Source of the DNA: Methylovulum sp.
GTDB taxonomy: Bacteria > Pseudomonadota > Gammaproteobacteria > Methylococcales > Methylomonadaceae
Reading direction: 5' to 3'
Length of the DNA stretch: 5,253 nucleotides
Assembly (NCBI GenBank): GCA_028713595.1
Contig: JAQTNZ010000235.1
Location: forward strand, 1 to 5,253
Shown piece after piece: positions 1-5,253 of the stretch; position 1 is the first letter of the stretch, and each line of letters starts with the position of its first letter. Position numbers and translations under genes: made by a program. The notes under the pieces are model-generated. The model had not been told where the DNA came from, did no database searches, and was given only the letters and a program-made list of their open reading frames with translations.

Positions 1-72
1 TATTAACATTCCATTAACCGTCTCCCCAGTATCCTAAGCGCATCTACTGGAACGGCAACCGCCTTTGTTTCC

Positions 73-81
73 TGCTAGATA
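73..81 (+). promoter_or_regulatory. Candidate extended -10 promoter for the exported-protein gene
   Basis: The sequence reads TG, one base, then TAGATA, an extended -10 arrangement. It would start transcription near position 88 and leave a leader of about 24 bases that contains the GGAG ribosome site at 101-104. There is no convincing -35 hexamer at the usual distance, so this is a weak call based on sequence match and position only. The rest of 1-111 holds no recognisable gene. Confidence 0.22.
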
Positions 82-100
82 TTGAACCATTTCACTCAGA

Positions 101-104
101 GGAG
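101..104 (+). promoter_or_regulatory. Ribosome binding site that fixes the start of the exported-protein gene
   Basis: GGAG lies seven bases before the ATG at 112. This favours that ATG over the in-frame TTG at 82, which has no comparable site. The ATG start also places a lysine-containing n-region directly before a hydrophobic core, as expected for a signal peptide. Confidence 0.7.
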
Positions 105-111
105 AACATCA

Positions 112-591
112 ATGTCTGTTAAAAAAATGTCAATCGGTCTTGTCGGTTTGTTGTTAGGTTTGGCCGGTGCGCAAGCGCACGCCGATGCCCCCAATTATTA
201 TCAATGTAAGGGCGATAATATCGCCATCACGTTCTATGACCATTCAGGGCTCAACAATACAACCCTGCTCAACGTAAAGTTGGGCAATAGCAAATATTCC
301 GCTGACGGCACCAATATCGAGAGCAAAGCCACCGTGATCGGCACGGTCAAGTCATTGACAGTAAAAATCCTCCCTGATGTGGAAGTGAAAAAAGCCTCCT
401 TTATTATTCCGACCATTAACCTAGGGCAGAACTTCAACAGCGAATTTGTCCGTGATGTTAGCTTTAAAAGCCAATTGGCCATCACAACCATCGCGACACC
501 GTTTATATCGACCCCCTATATTGGTGTAGTCAATAGCTCCCAATACTTTGACCTCAATTGTAAAGCGTCTTTGGTTGTCGTGCCTTTATAA
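112..591 (+). CDS. Exported protein of unknown function
   Basis: This encodes a 159-residue protein that I do not recognise as a named family. Residues 1-24 form a classical Sec signal peptide: a short n-region with K4 and K5, a hydrophobic core at about 8-20, and AHA at 22-24 before D25, a good signal peptidase I site. The mature protein of about 135 residues would be periplasmic or secreted. It has just two cysteines, C32 near its start and C150 near its end, which could form a disulfide joining the two ends of the domain. Alternating polar and hydrophobic stretches, many Thr/Ser/Asn/Val/Ile residues and no long helix-like segment suggest a beta-sandwich, which is inference. There is no second membrane segment, lipobox or obvious heme or metal motif. 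The gene stands alone, convergent with the flavin reductase gene, with a strong hairpin starting 10 bases after its stop. It looks more AT-rich than its neighbours by eye. I am sure it is a real exported protein; its function is unknown. Confidence 0.85.
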   Translation: MSVKKMSIGLVGLLLGLAGAQAHADAPNYYQCKGDNIAITFYDHSGLNNTTLLNVKLGNSKYSADGTNIESKATVIGTVKSLTVKILPDVEVKKASFIIPTINLGQNFNSEFVRDVSFKSQLAITTIATPFISTPYIGVVNSSQYFDLNCKASLVVVPL

Positions 592-600
592 GTTAACGCC

Positions 601-646
601 GCCCGATGTTACGCACCAATTGCCAGAAAAGTGCGTAACATCAGGC
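601..646. terminator. Long intergenic hairpin between convergent genes, probable bidirectional terminator
   Basis: Positions 605-616 (GATGTTACGCAC) and 631-642 (GTGCGTAACATC) are perfect 12-base inverted repeats around a 14-base loop (617-630). After one C/A mismatch (604 and 643) the stem continues for three more pairs (GCC at 601-603 with GGC at 644-646). It starts 10 bases after the exported-protein stop and lies about 17 bases beyond the flavin reductase stop on the other strand, so it could end transcripts from both sides. No T-run follows on either strand, so it is not a textbook intrinsic terminator. It might instead be an mRNA 3'-end stabiliser, a Rho-associated barrier or a member of a dispersed palindromic repeat family. 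The structure is certain; the role is inferred from position. Confidence 0.6.
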
Positions 647-662
647 CATTCATCCCGCTAAA

Positions 663-1148
663 TCAACTATCTGCCAGCTGCCGATAAGTGCCACGACAAT
701 ACAAAAGCGGCTGACCTGAGCGGCAAATGCTGTTTTGCACTTCACCGACAACAATCCAATGCGTTCCCGCCTTAACCCTGTCCACAAGCTTACATTCTAA
801 TACCATCAAGCTTTCCGTCAATACCGGCACACCCGTATCACCAGTTTGCCAAGGGGTATTGGCAAAGCGTTGCTCTTGGCTACAGCCGCCTGCAAATTGA
901 TTGGACACGTCTTGTTGTTGCTCGGTCAACACATTGACGGCAAAGCGCTGGCTTTCAACAATGCCCTCCCCCGTATCGGCTTGCCCGTTCAGGCATACCA
1001 AAATTTGCGGCGGCTCGACCGAAACACTGGTAAAAGCAGTGACCGTCATGCCTTGATTACCGAATTTTTCCGAATAAGTTGTCACTACGGAAACGCCGCT
1101 GGCCCATAGTTGCAACGCTTTTTTAAAATCATCGACGCTAACAGTCAT
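663..1148 (-). CDS. Flavin reductase-like FMN-binding split-barrel protein
   Basis: This 161-residue protein has the full length and motif order of the flavin reductase-like domain family (HpaC, RutF and DszD type), whose members are soluble and typically reduce FMN or FAD with NAD(P)H, often supplying reduced flavin to a partner monooxygenase. Visible motifs are GMTVTAFTSVS at 33-43 followed by EPPQILVCLN at 45-54 (flavin phosphate and isoalloxazine region), RFAVNVL at 68-74, GTHWIVVGEV at 128-137 (usually GDH-x-hydrophobic-GEV) and PLLYCRGTYRQL at 147-158 near the end. The Thr-His at 129-130 replaces the common Asp-His; His is kept. The ATG at 1146-1148 is preceded by a GGA-containing purine stretch, and the domain starts within a few residues of it, so the start is sound. 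No monooxygenase lies beside it, so its flavin acceptor cannot be read from this window. It is divergent from the C1 gene group and is probably a separate transcript. Family assignment is strong; the substrate is unknown. Confidence 0.9.
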   Translation of the reverse strand: MTVSVDDFKKALQLWASGVSVVTTYSEKFGNQGMTVTAFTSVSVEPPQILVCLNGQADTGEGIVESQRFAVNVLTEQQQDVSNQFAGGCSQEQRFANTPWQTGDTGVPVLTESLMVLECKLVDRVKAGTHWIVVGEVQNSICRSGQPLLYCRGTYRQLADS

Positions 1149-1218
1149 TTATCTTTTCCGGTTGTTAATGTTAGAAGTCTGCCTATCATTGCAGATACCC
1201 TCAGTATAGCATGAGCCA

Positions 1219-1247
1219 ATTATAGGCCGATGCGCTTGTCGAACCAA
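1219..1247 (-). promoter_or_regulatory. Candidate promoter for the flavin reductase gene
   Basis: On the minus strand a perfect -10 hexamer TATAAT (1219-1224) sits 17 bases from TTGGTT (1242-1247), which matches only the first three bases of the -35 consensus. Transcription would start near 1212 and leave a leader of about 60 bases before the ATG. A second -10-like TATACT (1203-1208) lies closer to the gene without a good -35. The -10 and spacing are seen directly; promoter activity is inference. Confidence 0.45.
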
Positions 1248-1261
1248 AATTCAGCTACAAT
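1236..1261 (+). promoter_or_regulatory. Candidate promoter for the ATP-grasp/mch/pgk gene group
   Basis: TACAAT at 1256-1261 is a good -10 match. The nearest -35-like hexamer is TTGTCG at 1236-1241, but the spacer is only 14 bases, shorter than the usual 16-18, so an activator may be needed or the true promoter lies elsewhere. A start near 1268 would place the AAAGGA at 1281 inside the leader. The element interleaves with the candidate minus-strand promoter, whose -35 falls at 1242-1247. Weak call. Confidence 0.25.
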
Positions 1262-1280
1262 GCCCCAACCCACACCAATT

Positions 1281-1321
1281 AAAGGACAACATAACCGTTG
1301 CCAAAAATCACCACCTCATGA
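1281..1321 (+). promoter_or_regulatory. Leader with displaced ribosome site and possible 7-codon leader peptide
   Basis: The only good Shine-Dalgarno sequence before the ATP-grasp gene, AAAGGA at 1281-1286, is 31 bases from its ATG at 1318, too far to serve it directly. It is 11 bases before a TTG at 1298 that opens a tiny frame reading MPKITTS and ending in TGA at 1319-1321. That stop overlaps the ATP-grasp ATG as ATGA, a typical translational-coupling junction. The leader peptide may deliver ribosomes to the ATG. The geometry is seen directly; translation of the leader is speculative because TTG starts are weak and so short a frame occurs readily by chance. Confidence 0.2.
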
Positions 1322-2424
1322 CTGCCGACCCTTCCGCCAATTACCTTCTTATCATCGCCAGTTCTGCACGAATGCTGGCGCAAGCGGCGTATCAGGAAGG
1401 CTTTAAGCCCTTGGTAATTGATTTATTTGCCGATACCGACACCCAGCACTATGCGAGCGCTTGGCGGCAAGTTGCGTCCTTAAGCGTCTCGTGCCTAATC
1501 CCGGCATGTGAGCATTTTGTCTCCCATTATCCGGTGGTCGGAATAATTTATGGCAGTGGTTTTGAATCTTTTCCAGAAAGTTTGTCTTACTTGCATAAGA
1601 AAGGGGTAGTACTGGGTAATACATCGGAAACGTTTGCCAACATCATTAATAAGCGGACTTTTTTCACCGTGCTGGATGAGCGCCTTATCCCCTACCCTGA
1701 CAGCGTTTTTAGCGCACCTGACGGCGGCACTTGGTTAAGCAAGCCTTTATACGGACAAGGCGGAGTCGGCATCAAACACTGGCGGCCAGGACAGCCGCCC
1801 GATGGCCTTTATTGGCAAATCTATCAAACCGGCATCCCTCATTCGGCGTTATTTCTCGCCGACGGGCAAAACGTGCAAGTGTTGGGCTTTAATCGACAAT
1901 GGACGGTGACTGATGGCGAGCAAGCGTTCCTGTTTGCAGGGATCATCAATAGCACGGACTTAAATGACAGGCACAAAGTCTTAATAACCGACTGGTTGGC
2001 AACATTAGTGCCAATATTTAAAATCAGGGGACTAAATTCCCTGGATTTTATCCAAGAAGGTGACAAGCTTTGGCTATTGGAAATCAACCCGCGCCCATCG
2101 GCCAGTATGCAGTTATATAGCGGCGATGTATTGACCCGGCATATCAACGCCTGTGCAGGTCGATTGCCCGATAGCCCGTTGCCCGATAGCGAGGTTTGCG
2201 CCTATCAGATTGTTTACGCATCGGATACAGTCTATATCTCCAGCACCCTAGTTTGGCCTAAGGAATGCGTGGATGTGCCGCCTTCCGGCACTGTTTGCCG
2301 CGCAGGGCAGCCTATTTGCAGTATGATTGTCCGCCAGAAAACCGCACAAACCGCGCATGAACAGTTACAATATCAACACCGTGCTATTTTTAGCCAACTA
2401 TCCGTAGTCAACCACCCTTCTTAA
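1318..2424 (+). CDS. ATP-grasp ligase (COG2232-like), probably C1-cofactor related
   Basis: This 368-residue soluble protein has ATP-grasp architecture. Residues 9-38 form a Rossmann-like first strand and helix (YLLIIASSARMLAQAA, then LVIDLF). The nucleotide-binding loop is at 142-152 (KP, then GQGGVGI), D243 lies in the SLDF strand, and the metal-binding signature E255-I-N257-P-R259-P follows. The C-terminal part (about 295-340) carries the YASDT and AGQPICSM stretches I associate with COG2232, predicted carboligases found in archaea and methylotrophs. ATP-grasp enzymes join a carboxylate to an amine or similar nucleophile through an acyl phosphate. The substrate is not readable from sequence. 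Being 27 bases upstream of mch, it may act in biosynthesis of the H4MPT-type cofactor or methylofuran; from memory, an ATP-grasp gene (orf5) also lies near mch in methylotroph C1 clusters. ATG 1318 is the first ATG, GTG or TTG in its open frame, which reaches back to a TAG at 1207, but it lacks a nearby ribosome site. Family call is strong; the pathway is inference. Confidence 0.85.
   Translation: MTADPSANYLLIIASSARMLAQAAYQEGFKPLVIDLFADTDTQHYASAWRQVASLSVSCLIPACEHFVSHYPVVGIIYGSGFESFPESLSYLHKKGVVLGNTSETFANIINKRTFFTVLDERLIPYPDSVFSAPDGGTWLSKPLYGQGGVGIKHWRPGQPPDGLYWQIYQTGIPHSALFLADGQNVQVLGFNRQWTVTDGEQAFLFAGIINSTDLNDRHKVLITDWLATLVPIFKIRGLNSLDFIQEGDKLWLLEINPRPSASMQLYSGDVLTRHINACAGRLPDSPLPDSEVCAYQIVYASDTVYISSTLVWPKECVDVPPSGTVCRAGQPICSMIVRQKTAQTAHEQLQYQHRAIFSQLSVVNHPS
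2164..2190 (+). repeat. Short tandem duplication inside the ATP-grasp gene
   Basis: The 12-base string TTGCCCGATAGC occurs at 2164-2175 and again at 2179-2190, a 15-base period that keeps the frame and encodes LPDSP then LPDSE (residues 283-292). It lies between the ATP-grasp core and the C-terminal domain, a likely surface linker. It looks like a small in-frame replication-slippage insertion rather than a functional repeat. Confidence 0.6.
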
Positions 2425-2451
2425 CAAAAAAACAAACAGGTTTTCATCCTC

Positions 2452-3435
2452 ATGGAATTCAAAGCTAGTGTGAACAAACTCGCCCAACCGTTAGTGCAAG
2501 AACTGCTCGACAATGCCGACAAACTTAGATTGCATCTGCACACGCTGGACAATGGCTGTACCATTATTGATGCGGGCATCAACGCTCCAGGCGGCTTGGA
2601 AGCCGGACGTATCATCACAGAAATTTGTCTGGGCGGTATGGGCACGGTATCACTGTCACACAGTGCCTACACGGAAAAATGGCCGTTGACCGTCAATGTC
2701 CATAGCACCAATCCGGTGCTGGCATGTTTGGGCAGCCAATATGCAGGTTGGAGCTTGTCCCATGAAAAATATTACGCCTTAGGTTCAGGGCCGGCACGGG
2801 CAATGGCGACCAAAACCAAAGAGGGTGTCAGCCAACCTGTTGAAGAATTGTACAAAGAATTGGCTTATCAGGATGCTGCCGAAAAAACCGTGCTGGTAAT
2901 TGAAAACGACAAAATCCCCCCTGTGGAGATTGTTGACAAAGTCGCCGCCGCTTGCGGTGTGGCCCCTGCCAACCTGACCATTATCGTCACCCCCACCAGC
3001 AGCCTGGCCGGTTGCGTACAAGTCGTGGGGCGGGTTTTGGAAGTGGCTATGCACAAAGCCCATGCCCTGCACTTCCCGCTGGAAAACATCCTTGACGGCA
3101 GCGGTAGCGCCCCGCTGTGCCCGCCCCATCCTGATTTTGTCCAAGCGATGGGACGCACCAACGATGCGATTTTGTTCGCAGGTTTAGTGCATATTTTTGT
3201 CAAAGGCTCGGATGCGGCGGCGGAACAACTCGCCAACGAACTGCCCAGTTCCACATCCAAAGATTACGGCAAACCGTTTGCGCAAGTATTTAAAGAATAT
3301 AAATACGATTTCTTCAAGGTCGATGCCATGCTGTTCAGCCCTGCCAGCGTGATTGTCACCGCCGTGGAATCGGGCAAAAGCTTCCGTGCCGGCCGCTTGG
3401 ACAATGAACTGTTGAACCTGTCATTTGGCGGTTAG
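2452..3435 (+). CDS. mch: Methenyltetrahydromethanopterin cyclohydrolase
   Basis: Mch (EC 3.5.4.27) reversibly hydrolyses 5,10-methenyl-H4MPT to 5-formyl-H4MPT. In aerobic methylotrophs it acts in the cytoplasm between methylene-H4MPT dehydrogenase and the formyltransferase/hydrolase complex, in the oxidation of formaldehyde to formate. The 327-residue length is typical of bacterial Mch and the sequence is collinear with the family: the N-terminal helix ([18 protein letters not shown]), [13 protein letters not shown] at 42-54, GSGPARA at 111-117, [17 protein letters not shown] at 181-197, [17 protein letters not shown] at 224-240, and [12 protein letters not shown] at 287-298. R194 and E197 have the spacing of the Arg-Glu pair reported as catalytic in archaeal Mch (from memory). 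The ATG at 2452 is preceded by a weak CAGG (2437-2440) and gives the family's usual N-terminus. No truncation or frameshift is visible. It follows the ATP-grasp gene by 27 bases and precedes the thioredoxin-like gene by 9, so it is very likely cotranscribed with both. It is the best pathway marker in the window. Confidence 0.97.
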   Translation: MEFKASVNKLAQPLVQELLDNADKLRLHLHTLDNGCTIIDAGINAPGGLEAGRIITEICLGGMGTVSLSHSAYTEKWPLTVNVHSTNPVLACLGSQYAGWSLSHEKYYALGSGPARAMATKTKEGVSQPVEELYKELAYQDAAEKTVLVIENDKIPPVEIVDKVAAACGVAPANLTIIVTPTSSLAGCVQVVGRVLEVAMHKAHALHFPLENILDGSGSAPLCPPHPDFVQAMGRTNDAILFAGLVHIFVKGSDAAAEQLANELPSSTSKDYGKPFAQVFKEYKYDFFKVDAMLFSPASVIVTAVESGKSFRAGRLDNELLNLSFGG

Positions 3436-3444
3436 GGTTAACTT

Positions 3445-4002
3445 ATGGCGGCATTAGCAACCCCTGTCTGCGACTTTGGCCAACCCGCACCTGATTTTAA
3501 CTTGCCGGGCGTGGACGGGCGGCTGTGGTCGTTGGCCGAGTGCATGGGCAAAAATGGCTTGCTGGTCATGTTCATTTGCCAGCATTGCCCTTATGTCCAA
3601 GCCATCCATGACCGGATCGTCCGTGACTCACGGGAGCTATTGGCTTTCGGGGTCGCCTCGGTCGCCATCATGGCCAACGACACGAGCGCTTATCCTGAAG
3701 ACTCCTTTGCCAACATGCAGCAAGCGGCGGTAAGTCACCACTACCCGTTCCCGTATTTATGGGACGAGACGCAAGCCGTCGCCCGCGCTTACGGAGCGGT
3801 GTGCACACCGGATTTTTTCGGCTATAACGCCGATTTTCAGTTGCAATACCGTGGCCGCTTAGATGCCAGTCGCCGAGAAGCCGCCCCTGCTGATACAATA
3901 CGCGAACTGTTTATAGCCATGCAAACCGTTGCCGCAACAGGCCACGGCCCTGTACAGCAAACCGCTAGCATTGGCTGCAACATCAAATGGAAAACCCATT
4001 AA
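3445..4002 (+). CDS. Thioredoxin/peroxiredoxin-like protein with CQHC motif
   Basis: This 185-residue protein matches the thioredoxin-fold group often annotated as PRX-like1 or AhpC/TSA-like 'thioredoxin family protein'. It opens with the peroxiredoxin/TlpA-type phrase GQPAPDFNLPGVDGR (12-26). The redox site is MFICQHCPYVQAI (42-54), where C45-Q-H-C48 replaces the WCxxC of true thioredoxins. The cis-proline loop is C120-T-P122-DFF, and the protein ends in the family tail IGCNIKWK (176-183). With C9 and C34 there are six cysteines, so resolving partners beyond the CxxC pair are possible. No signal peptide is seen, so it is expected in the cytoplasm. Members are presumed disulfide or peroxide reductases; few have been characterised. 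Its ATG follows the mch stop by 9 bases and its ribosome site (AGGG at 3434-3437) overlaps that stop, implying translational coupling with mch. A link to protecting oxygen-sensitive or thiol C1 enzymes is speculation. Family call is firm; the function is open. Confidence 0.88.
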   Translation: MAALATPVCDFGQPAPDFNLPGVDGRLWSLAECMGKNGLLVMFICQHCPYVQAIHDRIVRDSRELLAFGVASVAIMANDTSAYPEDSFANMQQAAVSHHYPFPYLWDETQAVARAYGAVCTPDFFGYNADFQLQYRGRLDASRREAAPADTIRELFIAMQTVAATGHGPVQQTASIGCNIKWKTH

Positions 4003-4032
4003 TCTCTTTAACAGCACAAGTGAGAATAAAAT

Positions 4033-5205
4033 ATGTCAATTAAAAGAATGGTTGATCTGGATTTGTCAGGCAAACGGGTGTTAATCCGCCAAGACCTGAA
4101 CGTACCCGTAAAAAATGGCCAAGTGACCAGTGATATCCGTATCCAAGCCAGTGTGCCAACAATTCAAAAAGCGTTGGAAGCCGGTGCCGCCGTCATCGTC
4201 ATGTCCCATCTGGGTCGCCCCGAAGAAGGCCACTATGATGAAGAGTCTTCATTAAAGCCCGTTGCCGAACGCTTGGCGAGCTTATTGGGCCTGCCCGTCC
4301 GTTTGGAAAAAGACTGGCTGGAAGGCTTGGCGATTGTGCCGGGTGAAGTCGTCCTGTGCGAAAACGTGCGCTTTAATGTCGGCGAAGAAAAAAACAGCGA
4401 TGAGCTGGGGCAAAAAATGGCTAAGTTGTGCGACGTGTTCGTTATGGATGCGTTTGGCACCGCGCACCGTGCGCAAGCCTCCACTCACAGCGTCGCCAAA
4501 TTCGCCACGGTTGTCTGTGCCGGCCCGTTATTGGCCAGCGAATTGGACGCGCTGGGCAAAGCCTTGGAAACACCCGCCAAGCCCTTAGTGGCGATTGTCG
4601 GCGGCTCCAAAGTATCGACCAAGCTGACCGTGTTAAAATCCTTGTCCACCAAAGTGGACCAACTGATTGTCGGTGGCGGCATTGCCAATACCTTTATCGC
4701 CGCAGCGGGTTTTCCGGTCGGCAAATCCCTGTATGAACCTGATTTGATTGCCGAAGCACAAAGCCTGATTGCAGCGGCCAAAAAAGCTGGTTCCGATATT
4801 CCTATTCCGGTCGATGTCGTCTGTGCCAAAGAATTTTCTGATGCTGCGGTCGCCACCGTGAAAAAAGTCGCTGACATTGAAATTGATGATTTGGTGTTGG
4901 ACATTGGCCCTGAAACCTCGGCCCAATATGCGCAGTTGTTAAAATCTGCCGGCACCATCGTCTGGAACGGCCCGGTCGGCGTGTTTGAAATCGAGCAATT
5001 CAGCCACGGCACCCAGGCTTTGGCAAAAGCCATTGCCGAAAGCCCCGCCTTCTCCATTGCCGGTGGCGGTGACACTTTGGCGGCGATTGACAAGTTTGGC
5101 ATTGAAAACGATGTCTCTTACACCTCAACAGGCGGCGGTGCGTTCTTGGAATTTTTGGAAGGCAAAGAATTGCCCGCCGTGGCTATTTTAAAAACCAGAC
5201 AATAA
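4033..5205 (+). CDS. pgk: Phosphoglycerate kinase
   Basis: Pgk (EC 2.7.2.3) interconverts 1,3-bisphosphoglycerate plus ADP and 3-phosphoglycerate plus ATP in the cytoplasm. The 390 residues match the bacterial norm, and motifs run in order through both domains: RQDLNVP at 19-25, R36, SHLGRP at 58-63, CENVRF at 109-114, [13 protein letters not shown] at 139-151 (substrate-binding arginine and histidine side), [11 protein letters not shown] at 187-197, VGGGIANTF at 213-221, WNGPVGVFE at 311-319, AGGGDT at 343-348 (nucleotide site) and [13 protein letters not shown] at 365-377. No key residue is missing. The ATG is preceded by a GTGAG stretch (4020-4024) at suitable spacing and gives the usual N-terminus ([19 protein letters not shown]). 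It lies 30 bases after the thioredoxin-like gene, with no obvious promoter in that gap. In methylotrophs using the ribulose monophosphate cycle, pgk belongs to the lower-glycolysis gene group, often followed by pyk and fba; that downstream part is beyond this window. Paired hairpins follow its stop. Confidence 0.98.
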   Translation: MSIKRMVDLDLSGKRVLIRQDLNVPVKNGQVTSDIRIQASVPTIQKALEAGAAVIVMSHLGRPEEGHYDEESSLKPVAERLASLLGLPVRLEKDWLEGLAIVPGEVVLCENVRFNVGEEKNSDELGQKMAKLCDVFVMDAFGTAHRAQASTHSVAKFATVVCAGPLLASELDALGKALETPAKPLVAIVGGSKVSTKLTVLKSLSTKVDQLIVGGGIANTFIAAAGFPVGKSLYEPDLIAEAQSLIAAAKKAGSDIPIPVDVVCAKEFSDAAVATVKKVADIEIDDLVLDIGPETSAQYAQLLKSAGTIVWNGPVGVFEIEQFSHGTQALAKAIAESPAFSIAGGGDTLAAIDKFGIENDVSYTSTGGGAFLEFLEGKELPAVAILKTRQ

Positions 5206-5213
5206 GCCCCGCC

Positions 5214-5242
5214 TGCCATTATCCATAATGGCAAATGGATAA
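5214..5242 (+). promoter_or_regulatory. Two overlapping, mutually exclusive hairpins after pgk
   Basis: Hairpin A pairs TGCCATTA (5214-5221) with TAATGGCA (5226-5233) around a 4-base loop. Hairpin B pairs TTATCCAT (5219-5226) with ATGGATAA (5235-5242) around an 8-base loop. Both stems are perfect, 8 pairs each, and share bases, so only one can form at a time. They begin 8 bases after the pgk stop. No T-run follows either stem within the window, so a plain intrinsic terminator is not supported. A partial terminator, attenuator or processing and stability element before a downstream gene is possible. Confidence 0.45.
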
Positions 5243-5253
5243 ACCAATATAAG

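Noticed and set aside
2..18. Two ATTAAC copies 11 bases apart at the window start
   Set aside because: The units are too short and AT-rich to call an operator, and the sequence is cut by the window edge.
49..62. Sigma-54-like GG-N10-GC spacing upstream of the exported-protein gene
   Set aside because: The GG and GC spacing fits, but the -12 element reads CCGC instead of TTGC and the -24 element is only partly matched; chance is more likely.
82..111. Upstream in-frame TTG start that would lengthen the exported protein by 10 residues
   Set aside because: It has no ribosome site and would put an extra polar, charged stretch before the signal peptide, while ATG 112 has GGAG at good spacing.
846..1109. 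Plus-strand open frame of 87 codons
   Set aside because: It lies wholly opposite the well-supported flavin reductase gene and shows no family features.
1178..1195. Small inverted repeat TCTGC/GCAGA in the flavin reductase leader
   Set aside because: Five pairs around an 8-base loop is too weak to claim as a regulatory structure.
2785..3260. Two overlapping minus-strand open frames opposite mch
   Set aside because: Both are antisense to a conserved gene, have no family features, and contain low-complexity Ala/Gly/Ser translations typical of antisense reading.
4485..5102. Minus-strand open frame of 205 codons opposite pgk
   Set aside because: Despite its length, it lies wholly antisense to the canonical pgk sequence and has no recognisable domain or ribosome site; codon bias in pgk explains it.
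1..5253. CRISPR array, tRNA or rRNA genes, insertion sequences, integrase or phage genes
   Set aside because: I saw no spaced repeat array, cloverleaf, transposase frame or terminal inverted repeats with target duplications anywhere in the window.

Overview
The window looks like chromosomal DNA from a methylotrophic proteobacterium, most likely a gammaproteobacterial methanotroph (Methylococcales-like). The main evidence is a clear bacterial methenyltetrahydromethanopterin cyclohydrolase gene (mch), a marker of the tetrahydromethanopterin (H4MPT) route of formaldehyde oxidation, next to a COG2232-like ATP-grasp ligase gene and a canonical pgk. Base composition is moderate, near half GC by eye. 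No methane or methanol oxidation gene lies in the window, so the methanotroph assignment is inference.

Layout: (1) Positions 112-591 (+) encode a small exported protein of unknown function with a clear signal peptide. (2) Positions 592-662 separate two convergent genes and hold a long, nearly perfect hairpin (601-646). (3) Positions 663-1148 (-) encode a flavin reductase-like FMN-binding split-barrel protein. (4) Positions 1149-1317 are a divergent promoter region with candidate promoters for both directions and an unusual leader before the next gene. (5) Positions 1318-5205 (+) hold four closely spaced genes: an ATP-grasp ligase, mch, a thioredoxin/peroxiredoxin-like protein with a CQHC motif, and pgk. 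The gaps are 27, 9 and 30 bases, so they could form one operon. (6) Positions 5206-5253 hold two overlapping, mutually exclusive hairpins just after pgk. The window ends before the next gene.

Functionally, Mch hydrolyses methenyl-H4MPT to formyl-H4MPT on the way from formaldehyde to formate and CO2. The ATP-grasp enzyme is plausibly involved in making a C1 cofactor (H4MPT or methylofuran), though this rests on family and neighbourhood only. Pgk carries carbon through the lower glycolytic steps shared with formaldehyde assimilation by the ribulose monophosphate cycle. The thioredoxin-like protein has no established link to these genes. The arrangement would tie C1 oxidation to central carbon metabolism in one transcript. 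The well-recognised parts are ordinary. The less explained parts are the exported protein, the exact job of the ATP-grasp and thioredoxin-like proteins, the intergenic hairpin, the leader before the ATP-grasp gene and the switch-like hairpin pair after pgk.
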